DNA of 64,000 bases, taken from NCBI GenBank assembly GCA_012845835.1, contig JABAKD010000013.1:14097665-14161664 (forward strand), in the 5' to 3' direction. This stretch comes from Undaria pinnatifida. Taxonomy: Eukaryota; Sar; Phaeophyceae; Laminariales; Alariaceae. Below the pieces are notes generated by a model. It was not told the origin of the DNA, ran no database searches, and worked only from the letters and a program-made list of their open reading frames with translations. This document shows, in pieces, positions 19,413 through 30,404 of this stretch; the first letter of the stretch is position 1, and each line of letters starts with the position of its first letter. The position numbers were made by a program, and so were the translations under genes.

Positions 19413-19472
19413 CGTTCGGTACTACTAGCAGTCCTTTGCAAACAAGAACATTTGGGAGGATATTTTTTGGTG

Positions 19473-19546
19473 GCATCTTTTTTTTTTTTTTTTTCTTCAT
19501 CCTCCGGCGGATGGGGAAAAATAAAGCTTTAGCTCACCACACTTGC
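19473..19546 (-). mobile_element. 5'-truncated family D end
   Basis: Poly(T), CATCCTCCGGCGGATGGGG, AAAAATAAAGCTTTAGCTCA and CCACACTTG, then unrelated sequence. Confidence 0.75.
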
Positions 19547-19654
19547 GTCATTCCTCGTGTCGAGCAGCCGTGAAAAGTTCGTTTGAGAATCGCTGGTTTT
19601 GCGGGGGGATATCGTGGAATCAGTCCTGATCGAGAAAAAAAACATTGACAATGC

Positions 19655-20205
19655 GCAATGCGTCAGTTCCTAGGGTCTGCTAGTGTGGCGCTTTTTCTCT
19701 TCCCCTTTCCTTGCTTCCTCTTCTCTTCTTGTCTCTTATCTCCTTGTCCTTTCCTTTTTCGCTCTCCTTTTTTTATTATTTTCTTTCCTTTCTTTCCTTT
19801 CCTTTCTCGTCTTTTCTTTTCTGTTTCTTTTTTCCAATATTGACTTGCTCTGACGTGCGTATGCGTAATTATAGATGCAAGTACCACGTGTAATTTATAT
19901 GTGGTAGTCTTTCTTGGGTGGCAAGCTTATAGTCGGTTTTTCCAGGCGCGAGTAGTGAAACGTATGCACCAATATGGACCTGGCACATGGTAGACTGACT
20001 CCCGATTTCGTTTTTTACATGTTGCTGGCAGAGAAATGAATTGCGTCAGCTGTGATATATGCGTGTACCTCCTTTGGTTTGTTTGTGTTTTCTCTCTAAG
20101 GTATTCCTCAGCTCCAGAGTGACTGCAGCCTGTCCTGTGACCACGTACTTCATTACGCGAGTTAATGCGGGAACAGCAATAACAACAACAACTACAACGA
20201 CAACG

Positions 20206-20261
<56 letters not shown>

Positions 20262-20266
20262 CTCTG
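19655..20266 (+). repeat. Family A copy 7 with long (CAA)n tail
   Basis: Begins GTTCCTAGGGTCTGCTAGTG, has a pyrimidine tract (about 19690-19835), the 3' half, and ends GCGAGTTAATGCGGGAACAG followed by a (CAA/CGA)n tract from about 20178 to 20261. This is the longest tail in the window and fits a terminal simple repeat made at insertion. Confidence 0.8.
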
Positions 20267-20404
20267 TTTAATACGTAGAATACGAAATTGCAATATATAT
20301 GCGAAGTTGAACTGCCTGTGGGTTCATCAATCGTGTTCTTCCCAAAATTACGTGTCACGGGTTAGGTTGGCTCGTAAACACGTGAACCACGTGAAACACT
20401 TAGT

Positions 20405-21300
20405 TTATATGATGAAAAATAAAAATATACTCCAGCTGTGAGATCGAAGGTTTTGTCGACACTCATCTTTGCAAGCTGTGTGTGATACTCCGATCGCGCG
20501 TATTGCGGGTTGTGTGTCCTCATTAAGGATATAGGTCGGCGACTCCCCTTGAACTACAGTGTAGCTATCAGGGTCAACAGGGTGATGTTAGTCAGTCTGT
20601 GCTCCCGGAAACTATATAACCCGTTTTTGAGGGGGACAAAATATGACAGCTGTAGAAAGAAAAGCATCACTTTATCAGGTGAATCCTGTGAGTCGATTAA
20701 CGGCAGAGTTTATAAGGCCGTGGGGGCCTGGGTTTGATGAAGAGGGAGCGGGGAAGGGGGGGGGGGGGCGAGACGGGCGGGGCCGCTCAATCTGTGCGTG
20801 GAAACTAGGAATCTTTGAAGGGGATAGATCTGACAGTTTTGGAAACAATGCACCAGCTTATCGTGTATAGTCTATTCTGTACGTCGTGCAACCAGTGAGG
20901 AGAGGCTTGAGCGTTCATGGGGGTGGGGGTGGGAGTGGGGAAGGCGAGGGGTTGGGTGGGGAGGGCGAAAAGGTTTTTTCCACAACATGTTTAGGTCGCA
21001 TAGATGTAAGGGTTTGCTATACGCGTGATGCTAAGTTTAGGCGATGGTGCGGGTGGTGGGGAAGTAGGGGGCACTGGGCGGGGGGGGAGAGGGAGAGGGG
21101 GGGGGGGGGGGGGGGGGGGGTGAATGGCAGCAGGGCGGCAAGGATGGCTCTAGAAAGAAAATGAGGGGATATCAAGTGCTTAGAAGTGTTTATTTCTATG
21201 GCCAATTTCGATGTTAGGTAGGGCGTTTGAGCAAGAGGGAGCGGGAAAAGAAGAATGAAAAAAAACTAGGGGGGGTGGGGGGGTTCAGGGCGGGGGGGGG
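20405..21300 (-). repeat. Long B element, minus orientation, with G-rich tracts
   Basis: B1 3' end and core at 20405-20515, then GGTCGGCGACTCCCCTTGAA, GGGTCAACAGGGTGATGTTA and TTGAGGGGGACAAAATATGA, followed by G-rich segments (including the long G tract near 21095-21120). It mirrors 12490-13490. Gly/Arg-rich ORFs here reflect the G tracts. Confidence 0.6.
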
Positions 21301-21324
21301 AGGGCTTTCAAAAGGTTTAGGTCA

Positions 21325-21430
21325 CATATAATACAAAAGTACTCTCCAGCTGTGAGATCGAAGATTTGGTCGAAACTCATCTTTGCAAGCTTGTGTGTTA
21401 TACTCCGATCGCGCGTATTACGCATATATG
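21325..21430 (-). mobile_element. B1 copy
   Basis: AATACAAAAGTACTCTCCAG, CTGTGAGATCGAAGATTTGG, AACTCATCTTTGCAAGCTTG and TACTCCGATCGCGCGTATTA. Confidence 0.75.
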
Positions 21431-21531
21431 TAGCCAGTGTTGCTAGCGTAGCTAGTGTACCTAGTTTATACCTGGTATATAATATACTGCGTATTCTAGA
21501 TAGTGCGCACATACTGCAGTTGTATTATTGG

Positions 21532-22800
21532 TGTTGTTGCTGCCTCACATTACCTCTTCTTGTCAAACATTTAGTCTAGAGTCCGTGGTCAAACAAAGGT
21601 GCTGGAGCCCTAGAAAGATCCGGAAAAACGAATGAGGTCAAAACTCGTCCGGCAAATACCACGTTTCCCCTCTTGAAAACGCACGATACGAAGAAGGCTT
21701 TCAAATGGAAAGGTCCAATGCGCAAACTGATCTCACATGTCCGCGGGTATCCACTCAACTACAGCATAGAGTTCCCCCGTTCCCGCAACTAATCAACTCG
21801 CGGCTACAAACGGCAGCGGTTGGGCTGCCTGCACCGTACGAACCGCACGGTAATCGTGATCACAGACGAACGCGCCTGCTGTCTGGAAGGCTGTCAGAGT
21901 GATGACCCGCGGGCCTGCATGCAGTGAAACAAGAGCAATCGAACCAAAGGTCACAATACAAATATCAATGATCGCCCCGTTTTCCCGAGTTATCTGACAG
22001 GTTGCAGCGCAGCTACGACGCCCGTGCCTGAAAAATTGAAAATTGCGGGGGGTCGTTCCCCGTGAAGGGTATACAACTCTAACAACTCTACAAAAATCGG
22101 TGACGTAAGTGACATGTTGTACTACGCCCGCGTAATAAAACAGAAAAAAGACGATCGCTGCTCTCATGATGACGGTGTGCGTGCGGGTCATTGGTCTCCG
22201 TGTGCCATCCTCCTGCTGTGGTTCTCCATGGCCGCCTCATCGCCTAAGCTCACTCGGCCCGCTCATTCGCACTTGCTCTCGTTGACACTCAATTCCAATC
22301 GGTTCCCCTTCTCCGCCGTCCCAAATAAGAAAATGCTCCTCGCAGCTTGCGGTGCTGATTTGAAAAACAAAAGTTCTCGTTCAGGGAGAGTTCAATCCGT
22401 CTCTTCCCCGCCCGTCGACGGCCAACCGCCCTCCTCCTTCGTCGTCGGATCCAGCCTCCTGCCGGCGCAGTTCCCTCCACGAAAACCGAGACTGCGCCGT
22501 AGTGTGGCTCGTGGTGGCGCCTGCCTCCTCGCACGAGCATTCCGATTAAGCATTGCTGCTCCGCCGCTGCTGCCTAAAAAGACGCGCGAATCGTAAATAA
22601 CCATGCCTAACGCACCACGTACGACCCAACTTTACCGCCACGCGTAAGCCTCGCGGCCACACGCAGCAGCAAGAAGGTATCACTCCTTGAGGGTGAGTTC
22701 GGCCTTACACCCGCGAGAAAGACCCCCCCCAATCGCTACAAGTCTGCTAGGGCATGCTTCGCAGCATGCCTTACCGAGGCGGCAACGGGAAGGGAGGAGT
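21532..22800 (-). repeat. Family G copy 2, near full length
   Basis: About 1.25 kb, in the opposite orientation to copy 3 (28080-29358), which it matches closely throughout. The (CAA)-type tail is at the left (GTTGTTGCTGCCTCACATTA). On the plus strand, the part of the 22114-22596 frame from MAASSPKLTRPAHSHLLSLT onward recurs in copy 3 with about six residue changes in 122, and an opposite-strand frame is also open. Differences include both silent and replacement changes, so coding is not demonstrated. Confidence 0.75.
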
Positions 22801-23436
22801 ATTACGAGTACATTGTATTGAGTACGCACACCTACCTGGCAAGAGGAATAATATAAGTGTGTGTACAATAGGTGTATTATCTTGTCGTTACTTTAAACAG
22901 TACTTGGTCGTTCTACTCAACCACATCATCATCAGTACACCCAGAGTCCGTGTTGATTCATCCTACAAGTAAGTAGAGATGATCTAATTTTGTGGTCACA
23001 AACTCCGAAACAGAGTAAATAAACCAATCAGTCGTACAATCAATCAAGGTAGAGCAAATGAAGTGCTACTATAGCGAACCGGTAACGAAAACACAACAGA
23101 ACACGCCAGACCATAAAAAAAGAGGGAAATGAAGAAAATAACAAAACAAAACAAAACAAAACAAAACAAAAAAACAACCAAATACAACACAGAAGCCAGA
23201 AAACGAAGCAAAACAAAGGACAGGTGTTCTGAAGAATCTGATGCAAGAATATCGGAAAGGAAAAGAATGGCTGCACTTACTTGCCAGACGAGCACCGTAC
23301 GGGCTGAAGAGGAACACATACCTGTTGCTCGGGCAAAACAACACAAAGAAGATAACTTCTGTTGCACGGGCTAAACAACATGGAGAAGATGACTGCTATT
23401 TCACGGACGAGACCAACACGAAGAAGATACCGGCAT
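22800..23436. other. No recognised gene; short (AAAAC)n tract
   Basis: Holds (ACAAA)n at about 23140-23172, which creates hydrophobic Phe/Cys/Leu-rich frames on the minus strand. Nothing else was recognised. Confidence 0.4.
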
Positions 23437-23540
23437 AAGGCATATTAAGGCATGATGAGGCATAATAAGGCATGATGAGGCATGATAAGGCATGATAAGG
23501 CACAATAAGGCATAATAAGGCATAACAATGCATGATAAGG
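23437..23540 (+). repeat. 10-bp tandem repeat (AAGGCATRAT)n
   Basis: About nine units of AAGGCATGAT / AAGGCATAAT / GAGGCATGAT in direct array. Confidence 0.8.
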
Positions 23541-23826
23541 TTTCTCTTGGTTGTTGCTCTTGGCGTCCTCTGCTGTGTGGCGCTGCCGGCTCTTCTCCGC
23601 CTCGCCCGTGTGCCATCTCGTCACGAAATGGTCCGCCGCGTCGACGATCCCCCGGTGCCAGCTCCCACTCTCCTTAGCCGTCCTCGGCTATTGCACAACC
23701 TCTACTCCGAACTGTAAATGGTGGTTGTCCCTGGACCCCTCGGTTGCTTAAAACACCCTGATGTCGTCTACCAGACACTGCGCCCAGTTCTTCTTTTTAG
23801 TCGGCCTCGGGTCCCGGGTTCACCCT

Positions 23827-24345
23827 ATTGGTTATGTAGAACTACCCACTGAGCTACGTAGTCACGTGACTCCGTGGTTCAGTGGGTATTTTTATATAAC
23901 CAACGAAAGCTATGTTTGCGAGTCCGCCAATAGACTCTCGCCGACTCCGTGACAGGGATCTCTGGCGCTCTCTCCCTTCGCCACGCACTACCGTAGTACT
24001 CAGGGGCAAACTGTCATAACCACTCACGTCTCCAGCGCGCACGCTCGCAAAGACGTTATTTCGTTTCGCCCTTCCCGGAAAAAAGCGGAAATTTGAAGTC
24101 GGTGGGATTCGAACCCATGACATTCTTTTGTTGGTCATTTATAACTACCCACTGATCTACGTAGTTTTTGAGTGGCTATAACAGTTTGCCCCTGAGTACT
24201 ACGGTAGTGCGGGGCGAGGGGAGAGAGCCCCGGAGATCCCAGTTACGAAGTCGGTGAGAGTCAATTTGCGGACTCCCACACATATCTTTTGTTGGTTATA
24301 TACGTGACTTCGTAGCTCAGTGGGTAGTTCTATATAACCAACACA
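23827..24345. repeat. Large inverted repeat with tRNA-like segments
   Basis: The right arm (about 24182-24345) is the inverse of the left arm (about 23827-24013): CAGTTTGCCCCTGAGTACTA with CGGTAGTGCG occurs in both directions, as do GAACTACCCACTGAGCTACG and its inverse. The spacer and arm parts resemble tRNA: on the minus strand GTAGATCAGTGGGTAGTTAT (A-box-like) and CATGGGTTCGAATCCCACCG (T-arm) at about 24090-24165, and on the plus strand GACTTCGTAGCTCAGTGGGT at 24305. No complete cloverleaf could be folded by hand, so these are probably tRNA-derived repeat pieces. Confidence 0.6.
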
Positions 24346-24462
24346 CCCCACCAGTCATCGTGCGGAACATCACGGGGTGGGTCAGTCGCTCATTGCTCGT
24401 CTATATGTACGGCTCCCGCAAGAAGGAGGCGTCGTCGTTTGCGGATAGTCGTCTCGACGCTC

Positions 24463-25829
24463 TCACATAGTGCCTTCTTGAGAGTCTTGGCGTCGACATG
24501 AGGTGGTCGGTGCTCTGTCGGCGCTGAAAGCCAATGATCCTTGGGAGTAGGTTGTGGTGTGCCGTTCGGAGTTAGCGAAGTGCTCCAGGCCGAGAGCCCA
24601 GGTCACACACCGTAAAGCAGAATCTTCCATCACCACGGTCTTTAGCAGGCGCACCTTCAAAATGATCGGGGCATCCTCAAATGCGTGTAGTTCGGGCTCA
24701 AAGCAGTCGTAGCATGCCCACGCGAGTCGAATCCGTCGTTTCGATCTCTGACATGATATCGGCGTATGCATCGAGGAGACCGCCCAGGTACAGAAACTGC
24801 ATTGTCTGCATGTACCTCTGGCCCGCTGCTTCGACGACGAGCGATGATGTCGGGGGCACCTGGTTGAGTGTGCGCAGCAGCATTGTCCCCGCTTTTGTTT
24901 CCGACGCACGGTGAGTCCTGCTGCTTCGTGAATGATCACAATGACGGCCATCGTCTTCGCAAGGTCTTCCCATGACTTGGACACAATGCCTGCATTGTCG
25001 GCGTACATCATGCCCCAGACTGATCTTCGCACGCATGCTAGCAGTTCAACCTCCACCCCGTCCTCTCCGAGGTCCTCCTCGATGTGAACTAAGTCCCTCA
25101 AAATGTCTGGGTCCTCACTGAAGCGTACCAGGACGGCATGTATCGAAGTGGCGAAAAATACATTGAAAAGAAGGAGCGATAATACACGTCCTTGCCACAG
25201 TCCCTGGGTGACGTCAAACCATTCAGATTGCTCACCGTCATCCGTGCGCACGCGAGCTCGCATGCCTTCGCGGAACTAGCGGACAATGGTCAACATTTTC
25301 TCTGGTACGCCGAAGCGTGCGAGCACTACCCACAGCACAGCTCTCGGTCGACGGAGTAATTTGCTATTTGGAGATCGATGAAGCAGACGTACAGAGGGAT
25401 TCCCCTAGCTCGTCCGAGTTCTTGCAATGGGCGCACGACGAACAGCATGTCCACTGTTGATCGGGCGGGGCGAAAGCCGCACTGTTCTCCGGGGAGTATT
25501 CCTTCGGGCTCACAGTAGCTGATCAGGCGGGACGCGACAATTTTTACCAGTACGTTGCCTGAATGGGCAACGATCGCAATCCCTCGGCAGTTGTTGCAAT
25601 CAGATCGATCCCTCCTTGTATGAAGGACCTTAATGGTTGCATATTTCCACTTGCATATTTCCACCGCTGGGGGACGTCTACCGTTCTCCACGCATCGACA
25701 AACAGGTTGTGGGAGTAAGTAGCTCATAAATTGGGGGTGGAAAAATTCCGGTAGCTCGGACGGCGGGGAGTCTGTCCCCACATCTTTCCGGTTTGGCATA
25801 CCCCGTATTGCGGCAGCGATTTCATCCAT
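24463..25829 (-). pseudogene. Decayed non-LTR (LINE) reverse transcriptase
   Basis: The minus strand reads, in frames broken by at least three shifts, an RT of the endonuclease-RT type. The N-part (25829-25326) has GEQCGFRPARSTVDMLFVVR (finger/palm) and YVCFIDLQIA. The middle (from 25263) has [16 protein letters not shown] and [10 protein letters not shown], where the family has YADD, so the second catalytic Asp is Asn (about 24995-25006). The next part in another frame has [20 protein letters not shown], and the end has [11 protein letters not shown] and [11 protein letters not shown]. Family knowledge: this domain copies LINE RNA by target priming. The frameshifts and changed active site mark it as dead. 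Confidence 0.88.
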
Positions 25830-25837
25830 GGCCAGTT

Positions 25838-26110
25838 AATATTTGTTCACTTTTATCCTCAGGGGAGTGGGGACAAAAAAGGCTTGGAGCTCACCACACT
25901 TCCACGTTTTTTCACGCGCGTTAGTATGTCTTCTTTAACTAAATTGCTTTTGCGATCGAGATCTAGCTGGCGTGTCCTCCCGTTTCCGTGATAGCGACAG
26001 CGCGAGTTGTCCCTACCGGCGGTGACCGTTACTACTACTACTCCAGCAGCGCAAGCTGGCGTTGTATACGGTTGCGTGAGTATGTCGGCCCAACCTGACC
26101 CTGGGGATCA
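25838..26110 (-). repeat. Diverged family D copy
   Basis: CTTTTATCCTCAGGGGA, GGAGCTCACCACACTTCCAC, TTAACTAAATTGCTTTTGCG, AGCGCAAGCTGGCGTTGTAT and GGTTGCGTGAGTATGTCGGC follow the order of D with many substitutions. It abuts the 5' side of the RT pseudogene. Confidence 0.6.
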
Positions 26111-27030
26111 TGTCCTCTAATTTGAAACTCTTTGATCATAACATCCACTGTCTTGAGCAATTTATTTCTCCTCCTCCCTACCTCTACGTACGGAACTCAG
26201 ATCCGGGGGTACTAAGCAGGCTATTCTTCCTCGTCCCCATTACGTACGGCACACGCCTTCTTCGTGCCTTCCTCTTTATCGCGACGATAATTCCGCATTT
26301 TCTTCCCTCTTGACTCGCGTCTAATCTTGCCTACTACTCGCACCTACAACGTAAAGCACTAGCACTCTAAAGCACTCTCGGCAGCAAAGATGTCAGGAGA
26401 CGGGCAACGGATCAAGCAGTCAGTCAGGCAAGGGCGTTCATCAAGGCATTACCATCCGTCTAGACAGATTCTCCCCTATGCCCGCTAGAAAAACGCCTCA
26501 TTGTCTGCTTGGAAGCCCCTACTTTTATTTTTATGTTGGCTGCTGGCTGCTAGCTGCTGTATAATGGGTACCAGCAGCAGAGCACCAACACAGCAGCAGC
26601 AACGGCAGCGCTGCCGAGCCAGGCACAGACAGCCTGCAGCTAGTGAGCAGAAGCATCAACTCCAGAACGAGCAACCAATCATTTTTTGTTTTTTACGCGG
26701 CGATCGGCAGGAAATCGGCTAGTAGTAGTGAAAAGTGGAAAGATTGGTGCATGCAAATACCGATCAACACAACCAACACATCCATGAAGGGGTAGTGCAA
26801 TTTATCATGCCCCCCGATTTATCGGGTCCTTTCCACAATATTCAGACCCCACTTCCAAGTATCATCCCCCCGATAATCGCAACACAATAATATTAGGAAA
26901 GAGAAAATCAAAGGGCAAATCACAAGTAAGCAAGATGTGGATGCGATCCTAACAGAATCTCACCTTGACACAGGAAAAAAATATGTGTTCGGATAAGAAT
27001 GTGATTGCACCAAAGTTAGAGTATGCAGGA
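26110..27030. other. No recognised gene
   Basis: A 73-residue frame (26501-26722) opens with a hydrophobic stretch (LLLFLCWLLAASCC) followed by a Gln/Arg-rich part, but it has no homolog I recognise. Confidence 0.35.
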
Positions 27031-27157
27031 AAAGTTGTTGTTGTTCTCACATTAACTCGCGTAACCAAGTCCGTGGTCACAGGACAGGCTCCATTCACTC
27101 TGGAGCTGAGGAATACCCCAGGGAAAACACACACAATCCAAGGTGGTACACGCATAT

Positions 27158-27259
27158 TATAAAAATTAAAATACACTCCAGCTGTGAGATCGAAGATTTC
27201 GTCGAAACTCATCTTTGCAAGCTGTGTGTGATACTCCGATCGCGCGCATTACGAGTTGT
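27158..27259 (-). mobile_element. B1 insertion with 8-bp target duplication
   Basis: TATAAAAATTAAAATACACTCC to GCGCGCATTACGAGTTGT, flanked by ACGCATAT at 27150-27157 and 27260-27267, the same family A target site as the micro-insertion at 14941. Base T at the junction is ambiguous. Confidence 0.8.
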
Positions 27260-27324
27260 ACGCATATATCACAGCTGACGCACTTCATGCCTCCACCAGA
27301 AACGTATAAAACTGAAATCGGGAG

Positions 27325-27384
27325 GTGAGCTCAAGCTTTATTTTTCCCCACCCGCCGGAGGATAAAAAAAAAAAAAAAAAAAAA
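27325..27384 (+). mobile_element. 60-bp family D insertion with poly(A) and target duplication of 14-17 bp
   Basis: Starts GTGAGCTCAAGCTTTATTTT, then CCCCACCCGCCGGAGGAT and about 22 A. ACTGAAATCGGGAG precedes (27311-27324) and follows (27385-27398) it; up to three more A residues on each side may belong to the duplication. A textbook 5'-truncated target-primed insertion. Confidence 0.9.
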
Positions 27385-27639
27385 ACTGAAATCGGGAGTC
27401 AGTCTACGATGTGCCAGGTCCATGCCGGTGCATACGTCTCATTACTCACGCCTGGAGACACCGACTATTCCGATTCCCACCCAAGGAAGACTACCACGTA
27501 TACCACGTATATATTACACCTTGTATCTATCACTACGCATACGCACGACAGGCGTAAGTCAATCGGATGAAAGAAACCAAGAAAAGAAAAGAATATAAAG
27601 GAAAAGAAAGAGAAAAGAATAAAACGAAACAAAAAGTAT

Positions 27640-28080
27640 GGGAAGGGAAAGCGAAGTTCGTAAAGCAACTGGAAACAGTGCAGATGACAGCAGCAGTAGT
27701 AGCTCAAAATATACTACGAGTATTATAAACAGGGTGCTCAAGAAATAAGAGTAATAGACTACATACAGTATATAGAGCGGAACTAGGAATGTACCCACTT
27801 GAATCAAATAGAGACGTGCGAAGTTGAAATGGCAATATAAAGTCAAGAATATGCCAGAACAGAGGTTGCCAGCCTCACGTACTTTATAGGGCTGTACGGG
27901 AGAAAGTAACGAAAAGGCGAGCTGAAATAATAAGGCGCCTTTACCGAGTTTGACCCACAAATCGTACCACAAAAATTACCAAATATATTTCACTTTATAG
28001 ACTACCAGGTAGAGGCTTTAAGGCAGTTATTGTGTTGATTTTTTTCTTTTTCGTCAAACCGCGAGAGGGCGTCAACCCAT
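27640..28080. other. No recognised gene
   Basis: A 137-residue hydrophobic minus frame (27559-27972) overlaps the family A purine tract and has no recognised motif. Confidence 0.35.
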
Positions 28081-29358
28081 CCTAACCCTTCCTCCGTTCC
28101 CCTTGTCGCTTCGGTAAGGCATGCTGCAAGGCATGCCCTAGCAGACTTGTAGCGATTGGGGAGGGTCTTTCTCGCGGGTGTAAGGCCGAACTCACCCTCA
28201 ATGAGTGATACCTTCTTGCTGCTGCGTGTGGCCGCGAGGCTCACGCGTGGCGGTAAATTTGGGTCGTACGTGGTGCGTTAGGCATGGTTATTTACGATTC
28301 GCGCGTCTTTTTAGGCATCAGCGGCGGAGCAGCAACGCTTAATCGGAATGCTCGTGCGAGGAGGCAGGCGCCACCACGAGCCACGCTACGGGGCAGTCTC
28401 GGTTTGCGTGGAGGGAACTGCGCCGGCGGGAGGCTGGATCCGACGACGAAGGAGGAGGGCGGTTGGCCGTCGACGGGCGGGGAAGAGACGGATTGAACTC
28501 TCCCTGAACGAGAACTTTTGTTTTCCAAATCAGCACCGCAAGCTGCGAGGAGCATTTTCTTGTTTGGGACGGCGGAGAAGGGGAACCGATTGGAATTGAG
28601 TGTCAACGAGAGCAAGTGCGAATGAGCGGGCCGAGTGAGCTTAGGCGATGAGGCGGCCATGGAGAATCACAGCAGGAGGATGGCACACGAGACTAATGAC
28701 CCGCACGCACACCGTCATCACGAGAGCAGCGATCGTCTTTTTTTCAGGGTTTTCTTACGAGGCAGTAGTAGTACAAAATGTTACTTACGTCACTGATTTT
28801 TGTAGAGTTGGTAGAGTTGTATACCCTTTATGGGGAGCGACCCCCCGCAATTTTCAATTTTCAGGCACGGGCGTCGTAGCTACGCTGCAACCTGTCAGAT
28901 AACTCGGGAAGACGGGGCGATCATTGATATTTGTAAGGTGTTTTTTTGGTTCGATTGCTTTGTTTCACTGCATGCGGCCCGCGTGTCGTCACTCTGACAG
29001 CACTCCAGACAGCAGGCGCGTTTGTTTGTGCTCACGATTTCCGTGCGGTTCGTATGGGGTAGGCAGCCCAACCGCTGTAGTTTGTAGCCATGGGTTGGTT
29101 AGTTGTGGGAACGGGGGAACTCTATGCTGTAGTTGAGTGGATACCCGCACACATGTGAGTTGAGGTTGCGCATTGGACCTTTTCATTTGTGCGCCTCCTT
29201 CGTATCGTGCGTTTTAGGCGGCAAAGCGTAGTATTTGCCGGACGAGGTTTGATTTCACTTGGTTTTTTCGGATCTCCCTAGGGCTCCAGCACCTTTGTGT
29301 GACCACGGACTCTAGATGTTTGACAAGAGTTAATGTGAGGCAACAGCAACAACAACAA
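28080..29358 (+). repeat. Family G copy 3, near full length
   Basis: Ends at right with TTGACAAGAGTTAATGTGAG and a (CAA)n tail (29340-29358), defining the 3' end of the family. Landmarks in order: GGCATGCCCTAGCAGACTTG, CGTACGTGGTGCGTTAGGC, the paired open frames 28292-28660 (-) and 28348-28599 (+), CGGGCGTCGTAGCTACGCTG, GAACTCTATGCTGTAGTTGA and CACCTTTGTGTGACCACGGA. The tail shared with family A suggests the same copying machinery. Confidence 0.75.
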
Positions 29359-29642
29359 CCCTAACCCAGGCTAAGGCTCCGACCCGGGCACGTCTTAGCC
29401 GCGCGCTTTGGAAAATGACAAAGAAAGGCTACTGAGAATAACGATCGGGGTGTTAACGGTACGTACGTACGTACAGCATTTCAGTTTTTTATGAAAATTC
29501 GACATTTATTTACCGGAATCTGCGAAGTTTGGATCTTCACGAGTACGAGTTTCAGTTGGCTCCCAAAACAATCGTCCACCCGGCACAGAACCGTCACTAC
29601 AGCAGCAACGCTCGTGGACGACACCCACGTGGTTGTCCCAAT
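29359..29642. other. No recognised gene
   Basis: Includes a short (GTAC)n run (29458-29474) and CCCTAACCC directly after the family G tail. Confidence 0.35.
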
Positions 29643-29863
29643 GAAGTCGGCCTTACTCGTAGGCAGGTGTCGGTGCCTTGGGGGTGAAATCCATCACCAA
29701 CTCGTCCCGCCACACCGCGCAACGTGACAAACGTCTCAGCTATTGCCATCACTGAAGTCGGCCTTACTCGTAGGCAGGTGTCGGTGCCTTGGGGGGTGAA
29801 ATCCATCACTAACTCGTCCCGCCACAACGCGCAACGTGACAAACGTCTCAGCTATTGCCATCA
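29643..29863. repeat. Recent 111-bp tandem duplication
   Basis: GAAGTCGGCCTTACTCGTAG starts both units (29643 and 29754). The two differ at only a few positions, including a G5/G6 run, up to CAGCTATTGCCATCA. Frames on both strands are shifted by that extra G, which argues against coding. Confidence 0.85.
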
Positions 29864-30404
29864 GAGAGCTCGTTCGGTCGGCCGGCTCGCTTGGGTCAAT
29901 TTGTCAACTCGACGGCGAAAGCTCAGAAGCTAACTGCGCCTTGCTCGATCAGCCATGACCTGTCGATGACCTTGGGAACGACCCTGCTCAGTCTCGTGCG
30001 CTCGCGAGTGGTGGCACAGCTCGAGCGGTTCGGCTGCCCGATCCTCCACACCCTTGTACCTAATGTTTTTGTTTGTTTTCCAAACAAAGTCTGAATACCT
30101 TGAAGGCCAGTTTTTCCGGGGGTGACATAATTTCGCGAAAAACCGAACTTTTGGTAAAAACCGAAATATTAGCTTCGTTGGGAACCATCCCAAGATGGGA
30201 AAACGTAGTCGAGGAAGCATGGAAGGATTTAGGTCGGGGACAATAAGAGGTACTATTAATACTCTCTATGACATGAGGCGTTTGGCGGGTACAAGATAGG
30301 AGTAAAAGAAACAATAGTTGAAAATAGAAACGCAAGCGCGAAGAAATGAGGTGAAAGAGGAGAAGCACTTAAGAGATATACGGGGGGTTGAGGGAAAATG
30401 TTAC

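Larger units (their letters stand above)
27030..27640 (-). repeat. Family A copy 8, carrying B1 and D insertions
   Basis: From GTTGTTGTTCTCACATTAAC to a short purine tract (about 27570-27640), with B1 at 27158-27259 and D at 27325-27384, both with target duplications. Confidence 0.8.

Noticed and set aside
23450-23530. CRISPR-like array of short repeats
   Set aside because: Head-to-tail 10-bp units without spacers; a simple tandem repeat.
24085-24180. A functional tRNA gene on the minus strand
   Set aside because: The acceptor ends pair poorly and the would-be anticodon loop is about 12 nt instead of 7.
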